From Vitrella brassicaformis (lineage: Eukaryota > Sar > Vitrellaceae): 24,028 bases of DNA. Position 1 is the first letter of the stretch. Each line of letters begins with the position of its first letter. Location of the stretch: assembly GCA_001179505.1 (NCBI GenBank), contig CDMY01000471.1, forward strand, positions 46,029 through 70,056, in the 5' to 3' direction. The notes under the pieces are model-generated. The model was not told the origin of the DNA. It made no database searches and worked only from the letters and a program-made list of their open reading frames with translations. The position numbers were made by a program, and so were the translations under genes. Below, piece after piece: positions 1 to 9,275 of the stretch.

Positions 1-1442
1 GATGACGGGACCCGGCACCTCCACATCCACCACCTGCACAGACACACCTTTGTCGTCTGTGTGTGGTGTGTGTGGTCATTCATGTGTGTGTGTACTCGTT
101 CTTCAGTGATGATTTTGGGGACTTCTTTGATGACGGTCACCGGCACGTCCACGTACTGGGGCACCGGCACGTGCTCAATGCGCTCGATGGTCTTGACCTC
201 CACCTTGGGCACATACTTGATCACCGGCACCTGAACCTGCGCATGCACACAGGCAGAGAGACAGGCAGGCAGCGATGTATGGTCAGCCTGTCTGTCTGTC
301 TGTCTGTCTGTGTTTGTGCGTGTGTGGGTTACTTCGACGGGCACTGGTTTGGGGACTTCCTTGATGACCTCCACCACATGGGGCACCTGCACCAAGACAC
401 ACACATAGAGAGACGGAGAGGGGAATGTCATGGCATCGACCGCAGCGCTATGTGACGGTCGGTGTGGCGTGGGTATTACCTCAACGATTTTGTCTTTGTA
501 TTGGACGACGGGCACCTCCTCCACACGATCGACCGTCTTGACCACCGTCGTGGGCACCACACGCTCCTGCACACAACACACACACGCCGTGTCTCCCTTG
601 TGGCTGTCTGTGTGTCCCCTCCATGGAGCTGGCAGCTTACGATGGTTTTGACTTCGACCTTGGGCACATACTTGTTGACCACCTGCACCTGGGGCACCTG
701 CACGCAACACCAAAGGCACACCACCCACTCGTGTGTCCCTTCGTGTGTGTCATATGTGTAGGGTGGGAGTCAGACGTACCTCGACGATCCGTTCGACGTG
801 CTGGACGACGGGCACCTCCACTTGGCGCTCGATCCACGAGTGGCTCAGCTCGGGCACCTGGCGGACCAGCTCATGGACCTCGGGCTCGGGGACGATCTTC
901 TGCACGTGCAGCGGCACCGTACGCTCGGCGACGACGTCCTCGTAGTGCACGTCGGTGTACACGGGCACCTCCACCTCAATCTGACGACAGACAGACAACA
1001 CACAACAAGACACAGGATGGACACACGCGCACATGGGATGCCCCTCTGGGCTCTCTCTGCTGCCCCACTCCGTGTCTCCTTCCCTCCCTCCCTCCCTCCT
1101 GACTGACTGACTGACTGCTGACTGACCCTTTGTGTGCCGGTCTGGATGGAGCCGGCGGGAGTGGTCCGTCCGAGGCGTATGAGCTGGGACTGTGTCATCT
1201 CCCCCTCACCACCTGACGAGACGATAGACATAACACAGAGCCCCTCAGCCCCAAGAAGGGTCTCCCCTTCTGACTCTCGTGCATGTGTCTATTCCGCTCC
1301 TTCCCGCCTCCCCCTCTCCATTTGGCTCACCTTGTTGCTGCTGTCCGCCCATGGCCAGTGCGTCCCGCACACTGACCGGTTCGCTGGCGGCCTGAAAGGC
1401 CGCTGCCAGAGGGGATGAGCCCGATGGGGCCGGGCCACTCAT
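1..1442 (-). CDS. Alveolin (inner membrane complex / alveolar cytoskeleton protein), 5' part of gene, 8 exons visible
   Basis: Alveolins are structural proteins of the filamentous network under the alveolar sacs of alveolates. Exons read on the minus strand: 1331-1442 (ATG at 1442), 1127-1212, 980-780, 697-641, 566-480, 386-333, 236-96 and 33-1, continuing past the left edge. Phases agree throughout, giving 257 codons in the window. The first about 66 residues are low complexity (Gly, Gln, Ser, Pro). From exon 3 onward the protein is a run of charged, Val/Pro-rich repeats such as ERIVEVP, KYVPKVEVKTIE, DKIVEVP and VIKEVPK, the hallmark of the alveolin core. All introns after exon 2 are phase 0 and exon edges fall at repeat edges. 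The C-terminus is not seen. It is divergent with the plus-strand gene starting at 1647. The family call is firm; the exon 2 donor (GTCAGT) is the weakest junction. Confidence 0.88.
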
Positions 1443-1646
1443 GATGAAATCAACTCAGGGGAATGAGGGGCGGGGCGCGGTACGTTGATTGATCTGGGGC
1501 TTAGCAACAGAAACTCGGAGCAGTCAAAATTCCGAAACACAATTCGCAGAGAGTCTTTTTTTTGTGAGGAAAAGATCTCGACGATTGCTTTGATCTCCCA
1601 CTCATTCCGCGTGATGTTCACGTGAGAGTAGCTCGGGTTCTCCAGC
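1443..1646. promoter_or_regulatory. Shared upstream region of divergent genes (alveolin and unknown-family copy 1)
   Basis: This 204-bp interval separates two divergent start codons, so it must hold both 5' UTRs and probably a bidirectional promoter. It is noticeably more AT-rich than the flanking exons, with a T-run near 1556-1563. I see no TATA box or other defined motif. Promoter function is inferred from position only. Confidence 0.4.
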
Positions 1647-3483
1647 ATGAGTGTCGAAGGAGAGCCGAAGCGTCCCCGCAAGGCGGCGACTCGGCCGCTG
1701 CAAATGAGAACACACCGGTAAGCATCAATCGAGAAGCGAACTCAAGCAGGCCAGAGAGCAAACACAGCACGACAAGCGAACGCATTCACTCGAAAGAGCG
1801 CACACACGTCCATTCATCGTGGTGATTGTGTGTGTGTGTTGCAGCCCATCAGCGAGGCTTTGGTTCGTCTGGAGGAGCGCATCGCATCGCTGCACACACA
1901 CATAGATCAGGCACGTGGCGCATGAGAGGCCAAATGGCCTCACTGCTGCTGTGCTCTCATCCACTGTGTGTGATGCCTGCAGGTCACACGAGAGGCTGCC
2001 GGTGTGCAGCAGCTCTTCAGCACCACAGTCGCCGCACAGGTCATCCACACACACACGAGAGTACTGCAGCCATCACTCTCTCTCTGGTTGTCTGTGTGTT
2101 TGGTGCAGACGCCATTTCTCGGCGATAAGTGGCTCAGCGTCTTCGCCGCTCTCTCGTCGGCTAAAGATGCGCTGCATGACGTCGAGGATGGCGTCAAGGG
2201 CACCATTCGGCCCATCGGCTGGGCCAAGCCGTCCCCGCCCGCCGACTCGGCCGACGGCCTGCCACCTGATGTCTGCCGCGACGTCATCTACCCGTGCCTG
2301 GCCATCAATGAGGCCGTCTGCTCGGCCCGCCCCATCAGCAGGGCACACGGCAGCCAACTCGTCAATGAGGCCTTCGTGCAGCGCCGCATCGCCAAACACC
2401 TCAGCCGCCACTCGCTGACCGGCCTCATCGACGTGCACCGGACGGCAGCAGACACAGCCAATGCCGCGGCGCCCACCCCTGCCCCTCCGACCACCAGCAG
2501 CAGCAGCAGTGACGCACCGGCCCCTGCAGCTGCTGCTGGTGGCCCTCATGTGTCGCACTTCGGTTATCTGTCCCAGTGCTGCTATGCACTGGAGCATGGC
2601 GGGGCGGTGTGAGTGGCCCGGCTTCATCCGGCTGGCTGACATCTACAAGCTGACGCCCTCGACTGGCCTGCCGCTGGTCATGTCGGCCCAGTGGATGGCG
2701 GCCCACCTGGCCACCAAGGCCGACTTCCACACCATGCCCCTCGCCCTTCGCCAGTACAGCACATTCGGCCACCTCCTCAACTACAAAGGGACCAGTCTGG
2801 CGCTCACAAAGGTGGATGAGGCCGACGATGGCGGTGAGGGCAAGAAGGAGTCCGAGAGGGTGGACGGAGAGGAGGGGGAGGGGGACGGTGGGGTGACGCG
2901 GCAGCGGTATACCATCGGAAGCGGCCAGCGAGAGTGGCGGTTTGAGACGGTGCCCAAGTCCGGCCTCCCTGCCCGCCACCCCTACCGCCGCACATACGAC
3001 CCCCACAACCCGCCCATCGGCTGCCGGGACGTGCTCTTCCCCTCGTTCACGGCCTTCATCCGACGGATGGCGTTGCTGGAGTGGTATAACCAAGGGGGGG
3101 TGGGAGAGAAGGAGGTATTCGAGGCGAGGGAAGGCGATGGCTTTGAGCGGTATCGGTCGCTGCTGACCGGTCCCATCGACGACCACAAGACCGTCGACTG
3201 CATCTGGGAGCCGAATGACGAGCGGGAGCGATTTATCATCCTCAAGGGCATGAAGGAAGGCGACGCCGTCGTGGCCTACCTGTGGGTGGACAGCGACCGC
3301 ATCACTCTCTACACGACCGAGGCGGAGCTCGAGGGCCACACGCGGCTCTCTGACCGATTCCCCATCGCGATGTCATTGGCCCGCACCTTGTTGAAAGAAC
3401 ACGGCTTTCAGTGCATCGAGGTCACGGATAGCAATCAGTCTGACACTGTGTGTGTGCTTGTGCTTCGACCCGCCCCCTCCTGA
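1647..3483 (+). CDS. Unknown-family protein, copy 1; apparent +1 frameshift near 2598-2606
   Basis: I do not recognise this family; two paralogs lie at 17299-18384 and 23254-24028. Proposed exons are 1647-1717, 1853-1910, 1983-2039 and 2109-3483. The start MSVEGEPKRPRK resembles copy 2 (MLDDRTKRPA). Exons 2-3 look coiled-coil (EALVRLEERIASLHTHIDQ). Exon 4 has a stretch starting LPPDVCRDVIYPCL that may be F-box-like, a Ser/Ala/Pro linker, then the conserved body: IRLADIYKLTPSTGLPL, FGHLLNYKGTSLAL, an acidic Glu/Asp/Gly linker, FETVPKSGLPARHPYR, and a C-terminal LYTTEAELEGHTRLSDRFP block. The frame shifts by one base in GGCGGGGCGG. Without the extra G the model is 519 aa. Intron 1911-1982 would use a GC donor. 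The C-terminus is ambiguous: either stop at 3483 or an intron 3421-3503 with stop at 3518. The gene may be a pseudogene, or the frameshift a sequencing error. Confidence 0.62.
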
Positions 3484-4021
3484 CCACGCACCGATTCGCC
3501 CAGATCATGCCGCAGTAGAGGAGAGCACGTAGAATCGTAGAGGCCGGTGGGCGGTGGAGGGCTGATCGCCCCACAGAGATCCCAATGACTGGATGGGATG
3601 GAGGGGCCACGTGGGCTATCGGTGGATGCCGTGGCAGATGGATTATGTATTTGCCGCATTGTGTGCGCATGGTGGACTGCCTGTGTGTGCCGTGCAATTT
3701 CGATCATCTTTCAATGCGTGGGCAAGTCATTCGTTGATCGTCCGTTGCGCAGTCAAATCCACCCACCCCACCCACCCCTTGCCACCCCCCTCGCGTTCAA
3801 CATTCCGATCAGCACGACCGTCCATTCATCCATCCATCCATCATCCTCTGCCGTACGCTGTGTGTGTGCGTGTGAGTGTGACCAACCCTCGATGAGAGGG
3901 CTACTTCATGGCCTATCTTCCACCACACCAGCCAACTCCAACAATCACATCACTTCCCAATCAACCGTCACATCAAGCCTTATGCCGTAACCATTCCACC
4001 AAAGCACTCACTCTATCCTGC
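3484..4021. other. Convergent intergenic region
   Basis: This stretch lies between the 3' ends of copy 1 (plus) and the ankyrin-RING gene (minus). The first 35 bases (to the TAG at 3516-3518) resemble the last codons of copy 3, so they are either a fossil 3' end or a true last exon of copy 1. The remainder holds simple repeats (ATCC units near 3825-3844, a short TG-rich run near 3860) and 3' UTR-like sequence. I see no supported gene. Confidence 0.5.
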
Positions 4022-7000
4022 TCAACCGCCGTCTGTCTCAGGCAGGAAGGGCTCGTTGATCCACCGGCGCAAGTTGGGCAGCGTGTCAGCATGCGTCCCT
4101 TCGTGGCCACAATACGCACACCGAAACTTCGGCAGCTCCTCTCTCGATCCAGCCGCCTGGCGGTCCTTCGCTTGCTGCAGCTGCTGGGCGAAGTGGGCCT
4201 GCCACTTGGTATAGCACGGCTGGCAGAGGCAGAGGTGACGACACGGAACGAACATGACGACTGGGGGAGCGCTGAGACACGTCACACACTCGCGTTGCTG
4301 GGCAGTGGACGGCTGGGTGGCAGCGCTTGATGATGAAGCCGCTTGCTGCATGGTCAGCTCAGCCAGCCTGAGACATCAGCAGAAGGCCGACAGAGACATG
4401 GAACCGGCCTGCCTCACCTGCCTGCCTGCAATGGTTTTACTTTTTCTGGGCCTCTTCAAGCTGTCTTTTCAGCTCGTCCTCTCGCTCTTCCTTCCTCCTT
4501 GTCTCTTCCTTCGCCTCCTCCAGTCGCTGGCGCAGCTGATCCATCATACCTTCAGCCTCACTGGCAGAGACAGACCTATGAATGATGGAACGAGACAAGG
4601 CATCTTCACATGCCGATGGTCAAGGCACACAGTTCTCCGCCCCTTACCGGACGGCACGAGCACTGGCATCGGGTCTCTGGACCTGTCTCTCTCCGTGCCG
4701 AGATCCTGGCGCCGTGAGAGCACTTGCGGCGTCGTTCGGCTGGGGGGCGAGGGGAAACGGGGGAGGGGGCGGCAGAGGCTGGCAATCACCACTACTTCTG
4801 CGACCATACACGCGACAGAGACCGACTTGGCCTATCCCTCTTCGCTCTGAAGCTGGTACCTGTCAGTTTGGCCACGTACGCGGTCTTCGCGTACTCGTGG
4901 GGGGCGCGGAGGGGGAGGATAGGCCGGCCGTGGCGGCAAAGACGGGAGACTGATGATGAAACAGGAGATAACACAGTGAGATGAATCGGATTCGTTGCGA
5001 TCCACTCCGACTTACGGCATTCGCTTTTCTGATTCTGGGAGGGCCTCCATCTGTTGTTTATGTTGGCGGTCTCTCTTTCTTCGGCTGACCACTGGCACGA
5101 AACTTTCGTCGCCATCACTCTCCCCGTCAACGGGCGGCGGAGACACGACACCTGCAGCATCAGTCGGCGGTGCCGAGGGGCCGCTGAAGACACAAAGACA
5201 TGCAAGTGGGGAGACACGCATGCGAGGGGCCGCCGTCCAAATCTGTGTTTACGGGTGGAGGTCGGCAGATGACAATGAGGACGACGGCTGGTCATTCGTG
5301 TCTCTATCGATGGCACCGGACGCCACACTGAACACGCACACACACGCATAGAGAGAGAAAGACAAGACAACACTGCTTACCTGCTGTCAGCCTCTGTCGA
5401 TGGCAACGGCCACTGCTGTCGCGTTCCCTTCTTGCCGCCCATTTTGCCTTTCTTCTTTGCCTTCTCTCGCTTCTCATCGGCTATCAGCTCCTCAGCTATT
5501 CGAGCAGCCACGGCATCATCTTCCTGCTGCTGGGGCGTTGTCCCGGTACTTCCCTGCATGTCCTGCTGAATATCTTGCACGAGTTTGCATGCATAACGCT
5601 CGCCGGGCGTGGTCTTGTGCATCAGCTGAGTGTCGGCCCCGTGCTCGAGTAGTGTCCTGATCACCTGCTTGCAAGTGTCGATCTGTTCTGGTGGGGCTTT
5701 GTCTCTGAGCCGGTGACTGAGGCGCAAGCCAGCTTCCATCAGCGGCCGAAGGCCTAGCAGATTTGGCTTCTTGTTGATTTCTGCCGCACCGACATTCTTG
5801 CAGAGCCACTCGGCTACATGAAGCTGACCCTTTACCATGGCCAAGTCGAGCGGCGTCTTCCCTCCAGAGCTCCTCGCACTGGGAGACGCCCCATGCTTCA
5901 TTAGCAGATCCAAATAGCTGCAGACGAAGTCTGATGACAGCCGGGTAGAGAGTGCAGCGGCCACATGTATTGGAGTATTGCCTTTGCTGTCCTCCTCAAC
6001 GGCGAGAGATGGGTCATGCTCCAGCAGCTGGTGATATACCTCCAGCTGGTCGGTCTCATACTGACGGCTCGGTTGAGTTGCTGGGACCGACAGAACGGGG
6101 AAGGCGAGGCACAGTCCATGCGTCGCCGCTCCATTCTTCAGAAGCACTTCGACAGAGATCGAGTCGGCACATCGGACGGCCGTAAGAATAGGCGGTGTGT
6201 CGAATACAGTACAGCGGCGGTCGGTGCCCACTTCCGCGGACACGAGAGCCCCAAGAACGGCGGCGTGCAGCTTGCGGCATGGCCACTTCGGCAAAGCGAG
6301 CTCTCTTCCATCGCCAAAATTCCACGGACTCCAAGAGCAGTCGATCGCTAAGTACAGCAGTCCGAGAGGAATCACGGGAGAGTCTTCGTTGACAATGTCG
6401 CGTAAAGGAACGGCCATCGTGACGTCAGCTCCCGCTTCCACAAGACGCTTCACCTCATCAGCCGCACTACAAGCGGTACATTGCCAGAAAACTGACCCAG
6501 GGGGGTGGGAAACTGTGTTCTCTGCGGAAAACCGGGGCCCCATGCGGAAAACTGAGCCGGGGGCCCGGAAAACTGGTGATCTGCAGTGGAAAACTGACCA
6601 CCTGCGTGGAAAACTGGTCTTCTGCCGCCTGTACCCAGTTTTCCATTGCCTGATGCCAGTTTTCCACTGTCTCTACCCAGTTTTCCAGTCTCTCTACCCA
6701 GTTTTCCATTGCCTGATGTCAGTTTTCCAATAAATGTGCCAGTTTTCCAATAGATATGCCAGTTTTCCAATGAATGTGCCAGTTTTCCAGTAGATACACT
6801 CGAGATCTAACGCAGCACGCACCAGTCAATGCTTTCTGAAGTCAGTGAGAGAGTTGGAGAGAGCGCGGGCGTGCAGCAGGAGGGAGAGAGACACAGGGCA
6901 AGGATGGCCGGCCGGCCGTCAATAAAAGACGGTGTCCGCTCGATGCACCCATCCACTCACTCAGTCATCGATCATCAGTACCTGTCATCATCATCCTCGC

Positions 7001-7548
7001 CCTTTCCGTGCACCTCCAACAGAGGGCAGAGAGCGACCGCACCTCGGAAAACTGGCAGATTCATCGGAATCATCGGAAAACTGGCACATTCATTGGAAAA
7101 CTGGCACATTCATTGGAAAACTGGCACATTCATTGGAAAACTGGTGGGTAGAGACAGTGGAAAACTGGTATCAGGCAATGGAAAACTGGGTACAGGCGGC
7201 AGAAAACCAGTTTTCCACGTGGGAGTGCCAGTTTTTTACTGCAGATCACCAGTTTTCCACGCAGGTGGTCAGTTTTCCACTGCAGATCACCAGTTTTCCG
7301 GGCCCCCGGCTCAGTTTTCCGCATGGGGCCCCGGTTTTCCGCAGAGAACACAGTTTCCCACCCCCCTGGGTCAGTTTTCTGGCAATGTACCGCTTGTAGT
7401 GCGACGAAATTCTACGGCACACAATCCCACAGGCGAGCTCTAGACTCGCCACATGATTGTTGCCCTTCCGTAGGACGATAGCCGCAAGCTCGAAGCCTTG
7501 GCTGCGCAGAAGATCATCTAGTTGACTCTCGTAGGAGGGCTCCTCCAT
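4022..7548 (-). CDS. Ankyrin-repeat / coiled-coil / RING-finger protein, probable E3 ubiquitin ligase
   Basis: Exons on the minus strand: 7548-5381 (interrupted by the element at 6465-7401), 5327-5253, 5183-5016, 4949-4860, 4797-4648, 4560-4441 and 4367-4022. All six introns are phase 2. With the element and one flanking CG removed, the frame is continuous for 725 residues. The N-terminal half has ankyrin-type repeats (SADEVKRLVEAGADVT, LLMKHGASPSARSSGGKTPLD, IRTLLEHGADTQ). A Lys-rich and Pro-rich linker follows, then a charged coiled coil (LRQRLEEAKEETRRKEER), and a C-terminal RING: CVTC, PCRHLCLCQPC, then CAYC. Ankyrin-RING proteins are typically ubiquitin ligases, with ankyrin repeats binding substrate; that role is inferred. 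The spacer before the last Cys pair is about 31 residues, longer than usual. If the element is not spliced out, the frame ends inside it (stop at 7246). The ATG at 7548 is the likely start; one at 7587 is also in frame. Confidence 0.8.
6465..6795 (+). repeat. Left inverted arm of the foldback element
   Basis: The outer part carries GGAAAACTG-type units and the inner part carries CAGTTTTCC-type units, spaced roughly every 20-30 bases. It can be followed base by base in the reverse complement of 7060-7401. The near-identity of the arms suggests recent insertion or ongoing homogenisation. Confidence 0.85.
7060..7401 (-). repeat. Right inverted arm of the foldback element
   Basis: This is the inverted copy of the left arm. 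It includes a perfectly repeated inner unit (TGGCACATTCATTGGAAAAC, three times around 7081-7141) and an extra unit near 7205-7256 that is absent from the left arm. Confidence 0.85.
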
Positions 7549-7760
7549 CTGAATGTTTCGAACACTGGCAGACAGTACAGCACACACACGTCAGGGGGAC
7601 CAGATCTCAGGCAAAGCGAGACCCTTTGTGCCATCACCTGTTCCTTGTGTTGGTTGGTTGGTTGGTTATTGCGTGTGTGCGCTGACAGCGAAGGGGAACT
7701 TGAAGCCTGACAGATGAAAGTGGCCCCCACTTCGAGCTCGCAATCGTCCAGGCAGGGGAA
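7549..7760. promoter_or_regulatory. Shared upstream region of ankyrin-RING gene (minus) and CFAP299 (plus)
   Basis: This 212-bp gap lies between divergent start codons and is a candidate bidirectional promoter by position. It contains a GGTT tetranucleotide run at about 7650-7668. I see no clear core promoter motif. Confidence 0.4.
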
Positions 7761-8465
7761 ATGGAGAGCGGCGACTTCGGACGCTCCTTCGAGGAGTCTA
7801 TAGAGCGGTTTGCGACCTACGAGGACTATCTGGACGCTCAAATCACCGACACAGACCGGTTCTATCTCGAGGACGATGAGTTGGCCCGCCAGCTGGTGGA
7901 GATCGGATGCCGCAAGGGGGAAGTGCTCAGCAGGGAGGAGTTCGCCGCCAGGAGGGAGGCGGCCGAGCAGTCCAAGCGGGCCAAGCTCCAGAACGCCCCG
8001 AAGGTGCTCGCGAGTGCGGGGCGGGACCTCTCGCAGTACCCCTTTCTCCGCCACTTGGCCGCGAGGGAGGAGCTGGTCCGCAACGGTCGGCTGTCGACCA
8101 TTATTTTCATCCGCGACCGCAACCAGAAGGGGCAGGAGATCAGCGGCTACGTTGACTACGGCTTCCGTCTCAAAACCGAGAACTTCGAGCCGTACTTCGA
8201 CAGGAAGAGGCGGCTGCTGCCACGGCCCACCGATCTGTCTTTCTTCAACTGGGACACGCACCACAGCACGGCCAACGACTCGCCAAACTTCCAGATCATC
8301 CCTGACCACGATCTGGGGCTGCTGTTCAAGAACAAGAGGGACAGGAAGGTCATCAATGTCGACCCCAATGCGGAGCCGGGCGACAACTCGAGAAGGCATG
8401 AGCTGAAGACGCATGAGTATCTGCAGGTGGTCATCTACGACCATATGACCAGAAAGAAGGCGTAG
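7761..8465 (+). CDS. CFAP299: Cilia- and flagella-associated protein 299 homolog (C4orf22 family)
   Basis: This single-exon gene encodes 234 residues, close to the usual family length. Near the N-terminus it has the family's YEDYLDAQIT motif, then a YLEDDELARQLVEIGCR stretch and EVLSREEFAARREAAE. The central part contains FIRDRNQKGQEISGYVDY, and the C-terminal part FFNWDTHHSTANDSPNFQ and HEYLQVVIYDHMTRKK. CFAP299 is conserved in organisms with motile cilia or flagella and is linked to flagellum and sperm function; its biochemical role is not known. Its presence implies a flagellated life stage. The ATG at 7761 gives the conserved N-terminus at the expected position. It is intronless, unlike the other full-length multi-exon genes here. 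Confidence 0.9.
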   Translation: MESGDFGRSFEESIERFATYEDYLDAQITDTDRFYLEDDELARQLVEIGCRKGEVLSREEFAARREAAEQSKRAKLQNAPKVLASAGRDLSQYPFLRHLAAREELVRNGRLSTIIFIRDRNQKGQEISGYVDYGFRLKTENFEPYFDRKRRLLPRPTDLSFFNWDTHHSTANDSPNFQIIPDHDLGLLFKNKRDRKVINVDPNAEPGDNSRRHELKTHEYLQVVIYDHMTRKKA

Positions 8466-9275
8466 AGTGGGAGGGAGGGAGACATGAGTTGGTGTGGCTG
8501 GGGTGGGGGTCTTTGTATGGCGAGTGGGGGTGAGACATGGACCCACCGTTCATGTGGGTGTCAGTGGGTGGATGGATGGGAATATGTATAGCTTCCGTTC
8601 CGTGCGGTGAGAAAACACACATACATGGGTGGATCCATTCACTGCAATGATTACATCGCATCCATCAGTCAGTCAGTCAGTCCGCATGCCAACCCATCAA
8701 AACTCTCAAGATGAGATGGAATGATACACAAGTGTCATTCTTGCCCTGTGTGTGTGTGAGCAGCCAGTTAGCGCCGTCTCCGCCTCACGCTCGGCCTCTC
8801 CACAGTGGGTACAGGGAAAGCCCGTTCCCAAGGTGGAGGCAAGTGAACTGGGCATTCTCACACGCACGCAGGAATGCAATGCATGGATCAGGCAGGTAGG
8901 CGCCCGCGCAGGCCGCGCGCACAACTGGGTCGTGCGGCGGGTACATACATACACCACACAGCATCCTCCCTCCCTCCCTCCCTCCCTCCTCTCTCAACGA
9001 CAAAAAACCCGCAACCACTCCGTCATACACACACACGTGTACGTGTACATGTTCACATGTGTATATGGATGGATGCCGTGTCTAATGGCTCTGTGCACAC
9101 GTCGGGCCACAGGGCCAGGTCGTCGGGCAGAAGCTCGCGCTCTCCTGCCTGGTGCCCCAGCCTCAGTGCGAGCAAACACACACACACAGACAGGCAGACG
9201 TCGGCAGGGAACTGCTGCTCTCCCTCCCTCCCGCCCCTTTCCTCTGTATGCACACCCCCTCCCGTCCACACACAC
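8466..9275. other. Convergent intergenic region with simple repeats and one foldable segment
   Basis: This 810-bp stretch lies between the CFAP299 stop and the PTGES2-like stop. It holds short tandem repeats (CAGT near 8670-8681, CTCC near 8970-8989, CA runs near 9025-9035 and 9177-9188). At 8764-8851 a segment with CCAGTT/AACTGG ends can fold, and it directly follows a TG run plus CAG, like a splice acceptor. I see no open reading frame with family resemblance. Confidence 0.45.

Larger units (their letters stand above)
6465..7401. mobile_element. Non-autonomous foldback element with CACTA-type ends (MITE-like), inserted in the ankyrin-RING exon
   Basis: The 937-bp element begins CACTACAAGCGG and ends with its reverse complement. 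Its two arms (about 6465-6795 and 7060-7401) are inverted copies of each other. The outer roughly 150 bp match almost perfectly; the right arm carries one extra unit of about 50 bp. Each arm is packed with the short motif GGAAAACTGG or its complement CAGTTTTCC (about a dozen copies per arm), and the motif flips orientation half-way along the arm. CACTACAAG ends plus repeated subterminal motifs are features of the CACTA (En/Spm, CMC) superfamily, where such motifs bind transposase. A CG dinucleotide flanks both sides, a possible 2-bp target duplication. No transposase is encoded. The middle (about 6795-7060) is unique sequence. Confidence 0.82.

Noticed and set aside
476-1231. Many overlapping open frames on both strands of the left 1.2 kb
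   Set aside because: The phase-consistent alveolin exons on the minus strand explain them; the other frames are shadows and TG-repeat translations.
5377-6543. Start of the ankyrin-RING protein at the ATG at 6543
   Set aside because: That ATG and the next about 25 residues lie inside the inverted arm of the element; the natural ankyrin N-terminus continues on the far side at 7402-7548.
6450-6770. Open frames inside the foldback element (repeated GKLG/ENW peptides)
   Set aside because: They only translate the GGAAAACTGG repeats and show no transposase motif.
7081-7141. Regularly spaced identical units, CRISPR-like at first sight
   Set aside because: They are part of the inverted arms of a foldback element in a eukaryotic gene, spacers are not unique, and no cas gene is present.
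8706-9036. Minus-strand frame with CTHC-like cysteines near 8800
   Set aside because: No matching exon borders, no family resemblance, and the segment is in a repeat-rich convergent gap.
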